From positions 1-7,846 of the forward strand of contig SKQM01000096.1 of the NCBI GenBank assembly GCA_007119005.1: 7,846 nt of DNA, in the 5' to 3' direction. The position numbers were made by a program, and so were the translations under genes. The DNA comes from Thioalkalivibrio sp. Lineage in GTDB: Bacteria; Pseudomonadota; Gammaproteobacteria; Ectothiorhodospirales; Ectothiorhodospiraceae. Below, piece after piece: positions 1 through 5,306 of this stretch; position 1 is the stretch's first letter, and each line of letters opens with the position of its first letter. The notes under the pieces were generated by a model. It saw only the letters and a program-made list of their open reading frames with translations, had not been told where the DNA came from and did no database searches.

Positions 1-524
1 CCGGGTTGCGAGCGGGCGCAGGTTTCCAGCGTGTAGCTGCCGGTGCCGTCCGACTCCCAGCGCACCGCGGCGTCCTCGGCGGCGTCGGCGCGCCTCGTCT
101 CCAGCGTCACGCGGTCGGCCACGGTGAACGAGGAGTAGAAGCCGACACCAAACTGGCCGATCAGCAATGCGTCCTTTTTCTGGTCACCGGTCAGCCGACT
201 CAGGAACTCCTTCGTGCCGGAGCGCGCGATGGTGCCGATGTTCGCGATCACCTCGTCGCGCGACATGCCGATGCCGTTGTCGATGACATGGATCTCGCGC
301 CTGTCCTTGTCGTAGGTCACGTCGATGTGCAGTTCGGCCGGCTGGACGATCGTATCCGGCTTGGCCAGCGCTTCGAAACGCAGCTTGTCGCAGGCGTCGG
401 CGGCGTTGGAAATCAGCTCGCGCAGGAAGATCTCGCGGTTGGAATACAGCGCGTGCACCATCAGGTGCAGCAGCTGACTGACCTCGGTCTCGAAACGGCG
501 TTCTTCGCGTTGGGCTTCAGTCAT
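1..524 (-). CDS. htpG: Chaperone protein HtpG (bacterial Hsp90), N-terminal part only
   Basis: This is the first 174 codons of the cytosolic ATP-dependent chaperone HtpG; the gene runs off the left edge, so about two thirds are missing. The visible part is the GHKL-type ATP-binding domain. It has the first nucleotide-site helix ([17 protein letters not shown], residues 34-50), DNGIGM (82-87) with the ATP-contacting Asp, and the glycine-rich lid segment [12 protein letters not shown] (122-133). It aligns without obvious gaps to E. coli HtpG as I remember it. The start is ATG at 524-522, followed by [15 protein letters not shown], a usual HtpG beginning. It overlaps the 3' end of rlmJ by 8 nt, so the two are probably co-transcribed and may be translationally coupled. 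No heat-shock (sigma-32) promoter is needed to explain its expression, but I did not exclude one inside rlmJ. Identification is secure. Confidence 0.96.
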   Translation of the reverse strand, partial: MTEAQREERRFETEVSQLLHLMVHALYSNREIFLRELISNAADACDKLRFEALAKPDTIVQPAELHIDVTYDKDRREIHVIDNGIGMSRDEVIANIGTIARSGTKEFLSRLTGDQKKDALLIGQFGVGFYSSFTVADRVTLETRRADAAEDAAVRWESDGTGSYTLETCARSQP

Positions 525-1440
525 GATCCTTCACATCCCTCATGGCAGTTGAATCGTCGGGTTCGATCCGCACGAATTGGGGACGGCCCTGGGCGTTTTC
601 AAGGGCTGTCGCCTGGAACAGCCCGCCGCGGGCGTCCGGGTCGAGCCTCTGCCACACGGGCAGCAGCAGCTCGCGAACCCGCTGGTCGAGCTGCCAGGGC
701 ATGTTGAGCACCGCCATGCCGGATCCCTGCAGGCCGGGACCCCGCGGGGGCTCGCTGAGTCGCAGCTCGCTGAAGAGGATCTCCTCCCCCGGGTGCCGCG
801 ACAGCAGCGCCTCGCGCAGCTGCGGATGCCGACCTTCCTCCAGCAGCGGGTACCAGACCAGGATGATCCCGGTATTCCAGCGCCGGCGGATCTCCCGGGT
901 CATCTCCGGGATCTCAGCGTATTCCTGGACCCGCTCGTAGGCGGGGTCGAGCAGTGCCAGCCCGCGCCGCGGCTCCGGCGGAAACAGCGCACGGGCCGCC
1001 TCGCGCGCGTCGCGCCGGTGCAGGTGGCAGCGGGAATCGGCCCGGAGGACGTCCTGTAGCACGGCAGATGCGCCAGGGTGCAGTTCACAGGCCACCAACT
1101 GGTCCTGATCGCGCAGGCGCTGTTGGATCAGTGCCGGGGAGCCGGGGTACATCGTCAGCCGCGCCGGATCCGGCTGCAGGCCCCGGATCGCATCGAGCCA
1201 GACCCGCAGAGTTGCCGGAGCCCGGTTCAGCGACCAGAGCCGCCCGATTCCCTCGCGCCACTCGCCGCTGCGCGCGGCCGGACCCCGGTCCAGAGCGTAT
1301 TGCCCCGAGCCGGCGAACAGGTCGAGCGCGACGAACGGCTTGGGACGGGCGAGCAAGGAATCGAGCACCAGCCAGAGCACCAGGTGTTTGTGCACATCGG
1401 CGAAGTTGCCCGCGTGGTATTCGTGCTGGTAGCTGAACAT
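517..1440 (-). CDS. rlmJ: 23S rRNA (adenine(2030)-N6)-methyltransferase RlmJ
   Basis: A cytosolic SAM-dependent enzyme that methylates N6 of A2030 in 23S rRNA (E. coli numbering; formerly YhiR). The protein is 307 residues, against about 280 in E. coli. The start [19 protein letters not shown] matches the family's MLSYRHSFHAGNHADVLKH opening, so ATG 1440-1438 is chosen although the frame stays open upstream to 1758. The SAM motif is LDLFAGSG (residues 39-46). MYPGSP (97-102), CELHP (118-122), WYPLL (196-200) and GSGM (239-242) are also family blocks. The catalytic tetrapeptide, DPPY in E. coli, reads DPAY (165-168) here. There is no Shine-Dalgarno sequence before the ATG (the preceding bases are CTCGCCCCACC), and a possible -10 lies only 11 nt upstream, so it may be nearly leaderless. 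The C-terminal tail of about 15 charged residues reaches into the htpG start. Confidence 0.94.
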   Translation of the reverse strand: MFSYQHEYHAGNFADVHKHLVLWLVLDSLLARPKPFVALDLFAGSGQYALDRGPAARSGEWREGIGRLWSLNRAPATLRVWLDAIRGLQPDPARLTMYPGSPALIQQRLRDQDQLVACELHPGASAVLQDVLRADSRCHLHRRDAREAARALFPPEPRRGLALLDPAYERVQEYAEIPEMTREIRRRWNTGIILVWYPLLEEGRHPQLREALLSRHPGEEILFSELRLSEPPRGPGLQGSGMAVLNMPWQLDQRVRELLLPVWQRLDPDARGGLFQATALENAQGRPQFVRIEPDDSTAMRDVKDHD

Positions 1441-1451
1441 GGTGGGGCGAG

Positions 1452-1480
1452 ACGATACCCGCAAAGCACCGCCAATCCAA
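1452..1480 (-). promoter_or_regulatory. Weak candidate promoter for rlmJ-htpG
   Basis: Reading the minus strand, TTGGAT (1480-1475), a 17-bp spacer and TATCGT (1457-1452) resemble a sigma-70 promoter: 3 of 6 and 4 of 6 matches to consensus. The -10 ends 11 nt before the rlmJ ATG, so the transcript would have almost no leader, in line with the missing Shine-Dalgarno sequence. The preceding soxX transcript is likely ended at 1596-1626, so some promoter is expected between 1441 and 1595. The match is weak and could be chance. Confidence 0.3.
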
Positions 1481-1595
1481 TGTTCGCTGCGCGGGCATCG
1501 AGGGCTGGGGCGCCGCCGCGACACGCCGGCAAAGTTTTCGGAGTGCGGCGGTTTGCTCCCGCGCTCCATGAACCGCCGCTGGCGCCGCCGTCCGC

Positions 1596-1626
1596 AAAAA
1601 AGCCGCCGGTGTTGCCACCGGCGGCT
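1596..1626 (-). terminator. Rho-independent terminator of the distal soxAX unit
   Basis: On the minus strand an 11-bp perfect stem (AGCCGCCGGTG paired with CACCGGCGGCT) closes a GCAA tetraloop of the stable GNRA class, followed by a run of six T (counting the last stem base). It lies 26 nt after the stop of the distal soxX. The hairpin is identical in sequence to the one after the other soxX copy (3419-3450). Confidence 0.93.
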
Positions 1627-1652
1627 TCCAAGCGTTGCCCTGACTTGCTTGC

Positions 1653-2336
1653 TTACTGGTTGACCGGGGACTCCGGATCGAGCAGCCAGGCCATGATGTC
1701 GGCGATCTGCGCGTGCGTCAGCACCCCCTGTGCGCCCATCCGCGGCATCTGCGTACACGGGAAATAGGCGTGGGCGTTGTAGATCACGTCGTACACGTAC
1801 TTCAGCATCGCATCGCTGGTGCCGCGGGCCTTGCCGTAGCCGGTCAGGTCCGGACCGAGCGTTCCACCATCACGGTCGCCGACCTTCTGGTGACAGTTTG
1901 CACAGTTGCCGCCGGGCTGGCGGTTGCCGGAGTGTTCATCCGTGCGGTGGCCAACGCGGAAACCGAAGCCCGACCAGGACAGTTCCCGGCCCTTCTGCCA
2001 GTCTCCCAGCTTGATGCCACCTTCCGGGTAGGTGATGCTCGCCGCCGCCGCGGTGCGCACGGCCTCGAGCGTCGCGGCGTCCGGCTTGCCCCCGCCGACG
2101 ACCGAGCAGGCTCTCTGCATGTCGTCCTGCTCCATGCGTGCCCGCATGGTGCCGCCTTCCTGGACGGCGGCATCGAGATGGAATCCGCCGGATTCCAGAA
2201 TGATGTATTCGGCCAGTTCCTCCGCGCTCATCGCGGTGAAATCCACCTCGTCGGCAGCAGCGATGGAGGAGCCGCCTGCGAACAGGAAGGCGGCGAAGGC
2301 GGCCACACCGGCCGCTAGAGAGGTCTTCTTGAACAT
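1653..2336 (-). CDS. soxX: SoxX, c-type cytochrome subunit of SoxAX (distal copy)
   Basis: A periplasmic mono-haem cytochrome c that pairs with SoxA; the complex couples thiosulfate oxidatively to SoxYZ and SoxX takes up electrons. It is 227 residues. A Sec signal peptide spans about residues 1-28 (MFKK, a hydrophobic stretch, then a likely cut after Ala-Ala-Ala, giving DEVDF). The haem site is GNCANCH (Cys145, Cys148, His149), followed by GTLGPDLTGYG, and the likely distal Met is Met197 in CTQMPRMG. The C-terminus LLDPESPVN is typical of SoxX. Cys77 and Cys194 are conserved in both copies and could form a disulfide (inference). ATG 2336 is preceded by AGGAGA. It starts 28 nt after soxA, in the order A then X rather than the more usual X then A. 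It is about 70% identical by eye to the proximal copy. Confidence 0.93.
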   Translation of the reverse strand: MFKKTSLAAGVAAFAAFLFAGGSSIAAADEVDFTAMSAEELAEYIILESGGFHLDAAVQEGGTMRARMEQDDMQRACSVVGGGKPDAATLEAVRTAAAASITYPEGGIKLGDWQKGRELSWSGFGFRVGHRTDEHSGNRQPGGNCANCHQKVGDRDGGTLGPDLTGYGKARGTSDAMLKYVYDVIYNAHAYFPCTQMPRMGAQGVLTHAQIADIMAWLLDPESPVNQ

Positions 2337-2364
2337 ATCTCGAATCTCCTGTGAGCGTCGGTGA

Positions 2365-3201
2365 TCAGCGCTTCATGTCGGGAAGAATGGCCGGCTGACC
2401 GCGCGCTCTGTCATTCCAGTAGGAAATGATCGCGGTCATCCCGGTGCCACCCCAGACGGGCTCCGCATGCCGCATCTGCCAGTAGCACTCGCCGACCCGG
2501 TGCTGGGCGCTACGCACGTTGTCATGACCCACGCGGAAGGCCGGCCAGGAGACTGCCTTGGTCCACTCCTCGGGAACATTGGAGTTGGGCAGCACGGAAG
2601 CGCGGATACGCTTGCCGGTGGCGGCATGACAGGTGGAGCAGGAGAAGTCCATCGTGCCCGCGCGGCGATAGAAGATCACCTCCCCGGCATCGCGCATTGC
2701 CTGCTCCATCGGGTGATCCATCGGCGGGTTCCAGGCGTGGCCGTTGGACAGGCTGGCCACGTAGGTCTGCAGCTTGGTGATGTCCGCGGCGTTGCCATGC
2801 TTCGTCCGGATCGCGGGATCGTCGTCGGTGAAGCCCTGGATGGTCTTCATGCAGTGAACCAGGCGGCTTTCGAAGTCCATCACCCGACCGGTGTCCTCGA
2901 AGAAGCGGGGGAATTCGACAAACGCCCCTTCCAGCACACCGGGACCCTTGCCGAAGTCGCAGGTCTCCAGCGAGACATTGTTCGGACCCCGAGCCTCGTG
3001 AAACAAATCCTTGCCGTCGTCGATGAGCCAGAGCGCGGGGCTGTCCGGCATCATCATCAGGTTCATCTCACTCTGGGTGAGATAAGAAGAATCGATCGAG
3101 TCGATCAGTCCCTGAAGGACATCCTCCGGGGCTTTCTGCGCGTTGGCCGTAGCCCCCAGTGCCAATGCCACGGGCAGCGCCAGCAAGGCTTTTCTGAACA
3201 T
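2365..3201 (-). CDS. soxA: SoxA, mono-haem c-type cytochrome, catalytic subunit of SoxAX (distal copy)
   Basis: SoxA carries the active site of the L-cysteine S-thiosulfotransferase SoxAX, which attaches thiosulfate to SoxYZ in the periplasm. This copy is 278 residues with a signal peptide cut after Ala21 (ATANA, then QKAPEDV). There is one haem motif, CSTCH (Cys188, Cys191, His192). The first haem site of di-haem SoxA is absent and its region reads TCDFGKG, with Cys81 and Cys117 probably forming a disulfide. RVGHDNVRSAQHRVGECYWQ contains the active-site haem-ligand Cys239, which is persulfidated in characterised SoxA proteins. ATG 3201 is chosen because GGAGG lies 5 nt before it; an in-frame ATG four codons earlier would overlap that site. 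Residues 245-256, just after CYWQMR, match the other copy at no position, while the mature protein overall is about 71% identical. Confidence 0.93.
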   Translation of the reverse strand: MFRKALLALPVALALGATANAQKAPEDVLQGLIDSIDSSYLTQSEMNLMMMPDSPALWLIDDGKDLFHEARGPNNVSLETCDFGKGPGVLEGAFVEFPRFFEDTGRVMDFESRLVHCMKTIQGFTDDDPAIRTKHGNAADITKLQTYVASLSNGHAWNPPMDHPMEQAMRDAGEVIFYRRAGTMDFSCSTCHAATGKRIRASVLPNSNVPEEWTKAVSWPAFRVGHDNVRSAQHRVGECYWQMRHAEPVWGGTGMTAIISYWNDRARGQPAILPDMKR

Positions 3202-3214
3202 GGAAACCTCCATC
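3161..3214. repeat. 54-bp near-identical segment at the soxA start, copy 1
   Basis: This stretch covers the ribosome-binding site, start codon and most of the signal peptide of the distal soxA. It matches 5014-5067 at 53 of 54 positions; the only difference is C at 3194 against T at 5047. The mature coding regions have diverged much further, so this tract has probably been homogenised or is under strong selection. Confidence 0.9.
3207..3211 (-). promoter_or_regulatory. Ribosome-binding site deciding the start of distal soxA
   Basis: GGAGG sits 5 nt before ATG 3201-3199 (GGAGGTTTCCATG). It overlaps an upstream in-frame ATG (ATGGAGGTTTCC), which would add MEVS; that start would have no ribosome-binding site of its own, and the added residues would precede a complete signal peptide. 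Confidence 0.85.
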
Positions 3215-3269
3215 TCGGGAATCGTTGTTTTCGTGGCAGCCCACGCCCACCGGGCCTGGGCAGAAAGCG

Positions 3270-3299
3270 ATCGTGCAGACAGCCGAATCGTCCTGTCAA
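3270..3299 (-). promoter_or_regulatory. Promoter of the distal soxAX unit
   Basis: On the minus strand, a consensus -35 TTGACA (3299-3294), 18-bp spacer and CACGAT (3275-3270) as the likely -10. TTGACAGG and GCACGAT occur at the same spacing before the other soxA (5153-5124), while most of the spacer differs. The distance from the putative -10 to the ATG is about the same in both (68 against 69 nt between). The -10 is a poor TATAAT match (3 of 6), so an activator may help. Confidence 0.65.
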
Positions 3300-3300
3300 C

Positions 3301-3360
3301 AGAAATATTTTCTGCCCGATGGGAATAAAATGTATATGTTTTTATTGAAAAATATTTGCA
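3301..3360 (-). promoter_or_regulatory. AT-rich upstream region with inverted repeat next to the -35
   Basis: About 60 bp directly upstream of the -35 are strongly AT-rich in a GC-rich window. The first 13 bp form an interrupted inverted repeat, AGAAA-TAT-TTTCT (3301-3313), one base from the -35. It could be an RNA polymerase UP element, a regulator site, or both. The other soxA promoter lacks this sequence and has a different inverted repeat. The function is inferred from position only. Confidence 0.4.
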
Positions 3361-3418
3361 GGAAAAGCAATTCAGCCAAGTACCGCAATGGACGGGCAGA
3401 GACGGTGGCATCGCCCTT

Positions 3419-3450
3419 AAAAAAAGCCGCCGGTGTTGCCACCGGCGGCT
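3419..3450 (-). terminator. Rho-independent terminator of the proximal soxAX unit
   Basis: The same 11-bp stem and GCAA loop (minus-strand reading) as at 1601-1626, followed on the minus strand by seven T counting the last stem base. It lies 43 nt after the stop of the proximal soxX and upstream of the second soxA promoter, so the two soxAX pairs are probably separate transcripts. On the plus strand the stem is also followed by T residues (3450-3454), so it could work both ways. Confidence 0.94.
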
Positions 3451-3493
3451 TTTTCACGGCCACGGAGGACCGTCGATCGTCAGACGATTGAGC

Positions 3494-4183
3494 TTACTCG
3501 TTGACTGGAGACTCCGGGTCGAACATGTAGGCCATGATGTCAGCGATGGCGTCCTGCGTCAGGAACCCGCTGGAGCCAAAGCGCGGCATGTTCGTGCAGG
3601 GGAAGTACGCGTGCGGATTGTAGATCATGTCGTAGGCGTACTTCAGGATCGCCTCGCTGGTCCCGCGGGTCTTGCCGTAACCGGTCAGGCTCGGACCAAC
3701 GGTTCCACCGGTGCGGTCCGTCGCCAGCTGGTGGCAGTTGTAGCAGTTGCCACCCACCGGCCGGTTGCCGTGATCATCCGGATTGTGTCCGATGCGATAG
3801 CCGAATCCTGACCAGGCCAGCTCGCGTCCCTTCTGCCAGTCACCCAGCTGGATGCCTCCTTCCGGGTAGGTGATGCTGGCCGCCGCCGCGGTGCGGACGG
3901 CGTCCAGCGTCGCCTGATCGGGCTTGCCACCACCGATTACCGAACAGGCCTTGTGCATTTCATCCTGCACCAAGCGCTGCTTCGCGGTGCCGCCTTCCTG
4001 CACTTCCTGGTCCACGTTGAAGCCATTGGCCTCGAAGATCAGGTACTCCGCGAGTTCCTGCGACGTCATGGCAGTGTAGTCAACGTTGCCGGTCTTGCCG
4101 GCGTCCGCGACAGCGCAGCCACCTGCGATGATGATGCTTGCAAATGCGGCGAGTCCGGCCGCAACAGGGGTCTTCTTGAACAT
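3494..4183 (-). CDS. soxX: SoxX, c-type cytochrome subunit of SoxAX (proximal copy)
   Basis: Electron-accepting mono-haem partner of the proximal SoxA; 229 residues, periplasmic. The signal peptide runs to about residue 28 (likely cut after ADA, giving GKTGNVDY). The haem site is GNCYNCH (Cys147, Cys150, His151); GTVGPSLTGYG follows, Met199 in CTNMPRFG is the likely distal ligand, and the protein ends FDPESPVNE. Cys80 and Cys196 match Cys77 and Cys194 of the other copy. A further Cys23 in AGGCAV near the signal-peptide end is absent from the other copy; the preceding residues do not fit a lipobox well (Ala at -3), so I call it a Sec-exported soluble protein. AGGAGA precedes ATG 4183, and the gap to soxA is exactly 28 nt, as in the other unit. 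About 70% identical to the distal copy, with one residue less between RIGH and the haem site. Confidence 0.93.
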   Translation of the reverse strand: MFKKTPVAAGLAAFASIIIAGGCAVADAGKTGNVDYTAMTSQELAEYLIFEANGFNVDQEVQEGGTAKQRLVQDEMHKACSVIGGGKPDQATLDAVRTAAAASITYPEGGIQLGDWQKGRELAWSGFGYRIGHNPDDHGNRPVGGNCYNCHQLATDRTGGTVGPSLTGYGKTRGTSEAILKYAYDMIYNPHAYFPCTNMPRFGSSGFLTQDAIADIMAYMFDPESPVNE

Positions 4184-4211
4184 TCGTGAAATCTCCTCTC
4201 TGCGTCCGGGA

Positions 4212-5054
4212 TCAGCGCTTCATGTCGGGCAGGATGGCCGGCTGGCCGCGTGCTGCATCGGTCCAATAGGACATCAACGCGATCGAGGCATCACTGTTCG
4301 GGTTGATCAGCGGCAGACGCATCTGCCAGTAGCAACCGCGGATACGGTGCTGGCTGCTGCGCACGTGGTCGTGACCCACGCGGAACGCCGGCCAGGAGAT
4401 CGCCTTGCTCCACTCCTCGGCAGTGCCCTTGTGCGGCAGAACGGACGCACGGATCTGCTTGCCCGCTTCGCCGTGGCAGGTGTTGCAGTTGAAGTCGGCA
4501 ATCCCAGAGCGACGGTAGAACATCACCTCGCCGGCATCGCGCATCGCGACCTCAAGCGGATGTTCCATCGGCGGATTCCACGCCATACCGCTGGACTGCA
4601 TCGCGATGTAGGTCTGCAGCTGCATGTGCTCGCTGTTCGAGCCATGGCGCTGCCGGACCGCGGGGTCATCCGGCGCGAAACCCTGGAGCGTCACCATGCA
4701 GTGAACGAGTCGGTTTTCAAGGTCCATTACGCGGCCGGTATCTTCGAAGTAACGCGGCAGCTCGACATATGCGCCTTCCAGGACCCCCGGGCCTTTGCCG
4801 AAATCGCAGGCTTCCAGCGACACGTTGTTCGGACCACGCGGCGTATGGAAGAGCTCGCGCCCGTCATCGGCAGTCCAAAGCGCCGGGTTGTCAGGCATCA
4901 TCATGATGTTCATCTCACTCTGGGTGAGATAAACCGAGTCAATTGAGTCGATCAGGCCCTGGAGTACGTCCTCCGGTGCCTTCCAGGAATCGGCGTTCGC
5001 CGACACTCCGACAGCCAATGCCACGGGCAGCGCCAGCAAGGCTTTTTTGAACAT
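4212..5054 (-). CDS. soxA: SoxA, mono-haem c-type cytochrome, catalytic subunit of SoxAX (proximal copy)
   Basis: Thiosulfate-conjugating cytochrome subunit, 280 residues, periplasmic. The signal peptide ends at Ala21 (VSANA, then DSWKAPED). The single haem motif is CNTCHGEAGK (Cys190, Cys193, His194). Cys83 (ACDFGKG) and Cys119 sit where a structural disulfide is expected. HRIRGCYWQMR holds the active-site Cys241. The following segment, LPLINPNSDASI (247-258), looks closer to what I recall of usual SoxA proteins than the matching part of the distal copy. The start ATG 5054 has GGAGG 5 nt upstream; an in-frame ATG at 5066 overlaps that site and is rejected. This copy is first after the ogt-soxA gap and has its own promoter. 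The last 12 residues (RGQPAILPDMKR) are identical in both SoxA copies. Confidence 0.94.
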   Translation of the reverse strand: MFKKALLALPVALAVGVSANADSWKAPEDVLQGLIDSIDSVYLTQSEMNIMMMPDNPALWTADDGRELFHTPRGPNNVSLEACDFGKGPGVLEGAYVELPRYFEDTGRVMDLENRLVHCMVTLQGFAPDDPAVRQRHGSNSEHMQLQTYIAMQSSGMAWNPPMEHPLEVAMRDAGEVMFYRRSGIADFNCNTCHGEAGKQIRASVLPHKGTAEEWSKAISWPAFRVGHDHVRSSQHRIRGCYWQMRLPLINPNSDASIALMSYWTDAARGQPAILPDMKR

Positions 5055-5067
5055 GGAAACCTCCATC
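5014..5067. repeat. 54-bp near-identical segment at the soxA start, copy 2
   Basis: Partner of 3161-3214 (53 of 54 positions equal), covering ribosome-binding site, start codon and signal-peptide codons of the proximal soxA. Upstream of it the leaders are recognisably related but have substitutions and small length differences. Confidence 0.9.
5060..5064 (-). promoter_or_regulatory. Ribosome-binding site deciding the start of proximal soxA
   Basis: GGAGG lies 5 nt before ATG 5054-5052. As in the other copy it is embedded in an upstream in-frame ATG (ATGGAGGTTTCC), which makes the downstream ATG the credible start. Confidence 0.85.
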
Positions 5068-5123
5068 ACAAGGTTGTCTTCGTTATTGGCGGCCCGAACC
5101 TGCCTGGTCGCGAACCGGCCCTC

Positions 5124-5153
5124 ATCGTGCTGATTCGCTGCCTGCCCTGTCAA
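5124..5153 (-). promoter_or_regulatory. Promoter of the proximal soxAX unit
   Basis: Minus-strand TTGACA (5153-5148), 18 bp, CACGAT (5129-5124), the same boxes and spacing as before the distal soxA. The leader between the putative -10 and the ATG is 69 nt. Conservation of the two boxes amid diverged spacer sequence is the main evidence. Confidence 0.65.
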
Positions 5154-5166
5154 TAAAAACAAAGAA

Positions 5167-5180
5167 TTAGCGTATGCTAA
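5167..5180 (-). promoter_or_regulatory. Inverted repeat upstream of proximal soxA promoter
   Basis: TTAGC-GTAT-GCTAA, a perfect 5-bp inverted repeat with a 4-bp centre, ending 13 bp upstream of the -35. The position suits an activator or other dimeric regulator. It is not present before the distal soxA. Short repeats like this can arise by chance. Confidence 0.35.
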
Positions 5181-5245
5181 CAGCCTTATTGGAAGGGGTT
5201 TGCAGCAGCGACATCAGTACCACGACGCGAATTTGGCGCAGATTA

Positions 5246-5277
5246 TTCCTAGCCGCCCCGGGAAAATTTCCTAGCCG
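5246..5277. repeat. Two direct copies of TTCCTAGCCG, 22 bp apart
   Basis: TTCCTAGCCG occurs at 5246-5255 and 5268-5277, about two helical turns apart, in the 252-bp gap between ogt and the proximal soxA and some 90-125 bp upstream of its -35. Between them is GGAAA-A-TTTCC. This could be a tandem regulator site; the function is unknown. I saw no convincing terminator for ogt in this gap. Confidence 0.5.
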
Positions 5278-5306
5278 TGACCTGTCGAGAGCTGCACAAC
5301 CAGCGG

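Larger units (their letters stand above)
1596..5153 (-). repeat. Tandem duplication of a whole soxAX transcription unit
   Basis: Two units in the same direction, 5153-3419 and 3299-1596, each with promoter, leader, soxA, 28-nt gap, soxX and terminator in the same order. Offset between copies is 1853 bp at the soxA starts and about 1824 bp at the terminators. About 119 bp, mostly AT-rich, separate the units. Protein divergence near 30% shows the event is old or that the copies came separately from related sources. Confidence 0.9.

Noticed and set aside
6..707. Plus-strand open frame of 233 codons
   Set aside because: It is antisense to htpG and the end of rlmJ, has Arg/Val/Gly-rich composition and no recognisable motif; a GC-rich shadow.
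1441..1758. N-terminal extension of RlmJ in the same frame
   Set aside because: It runs through the soxX terminator and the end of soxX, and family proteins start at the MFSY-type position.
2436..2627. Short minus-strand frames inside soxA and similar ones in soxX, ogt and trmD
   Set aside because: They are alternative frames of real genes with GC-skewed composition.
3065..3083. 7-bp inverted repeat ATCTCAC...GTGAGAT, also at 4912-4930
   Set aside because: It lies inside soxA in both copies and encodes the conserved YLTQSEMN; conservation is explained by the protein.
4086..4946. Plus-strand open frame of 286 codons opposite soxX-soxA
   Set aside because: It is antisense to two securely identified cytochrome genes; the similar frame at 2467-3348 merely reflects the duplication. 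No ribosome-binding site or known motif.
5165..5209. Minus-strand 15-codon frame starting MSLLQTP upstream of the soxA promoter
   Set aside because: No ribosome-binding site, not present before the other soxA, and it overlaps the inverted repeat; nothing supports translation.
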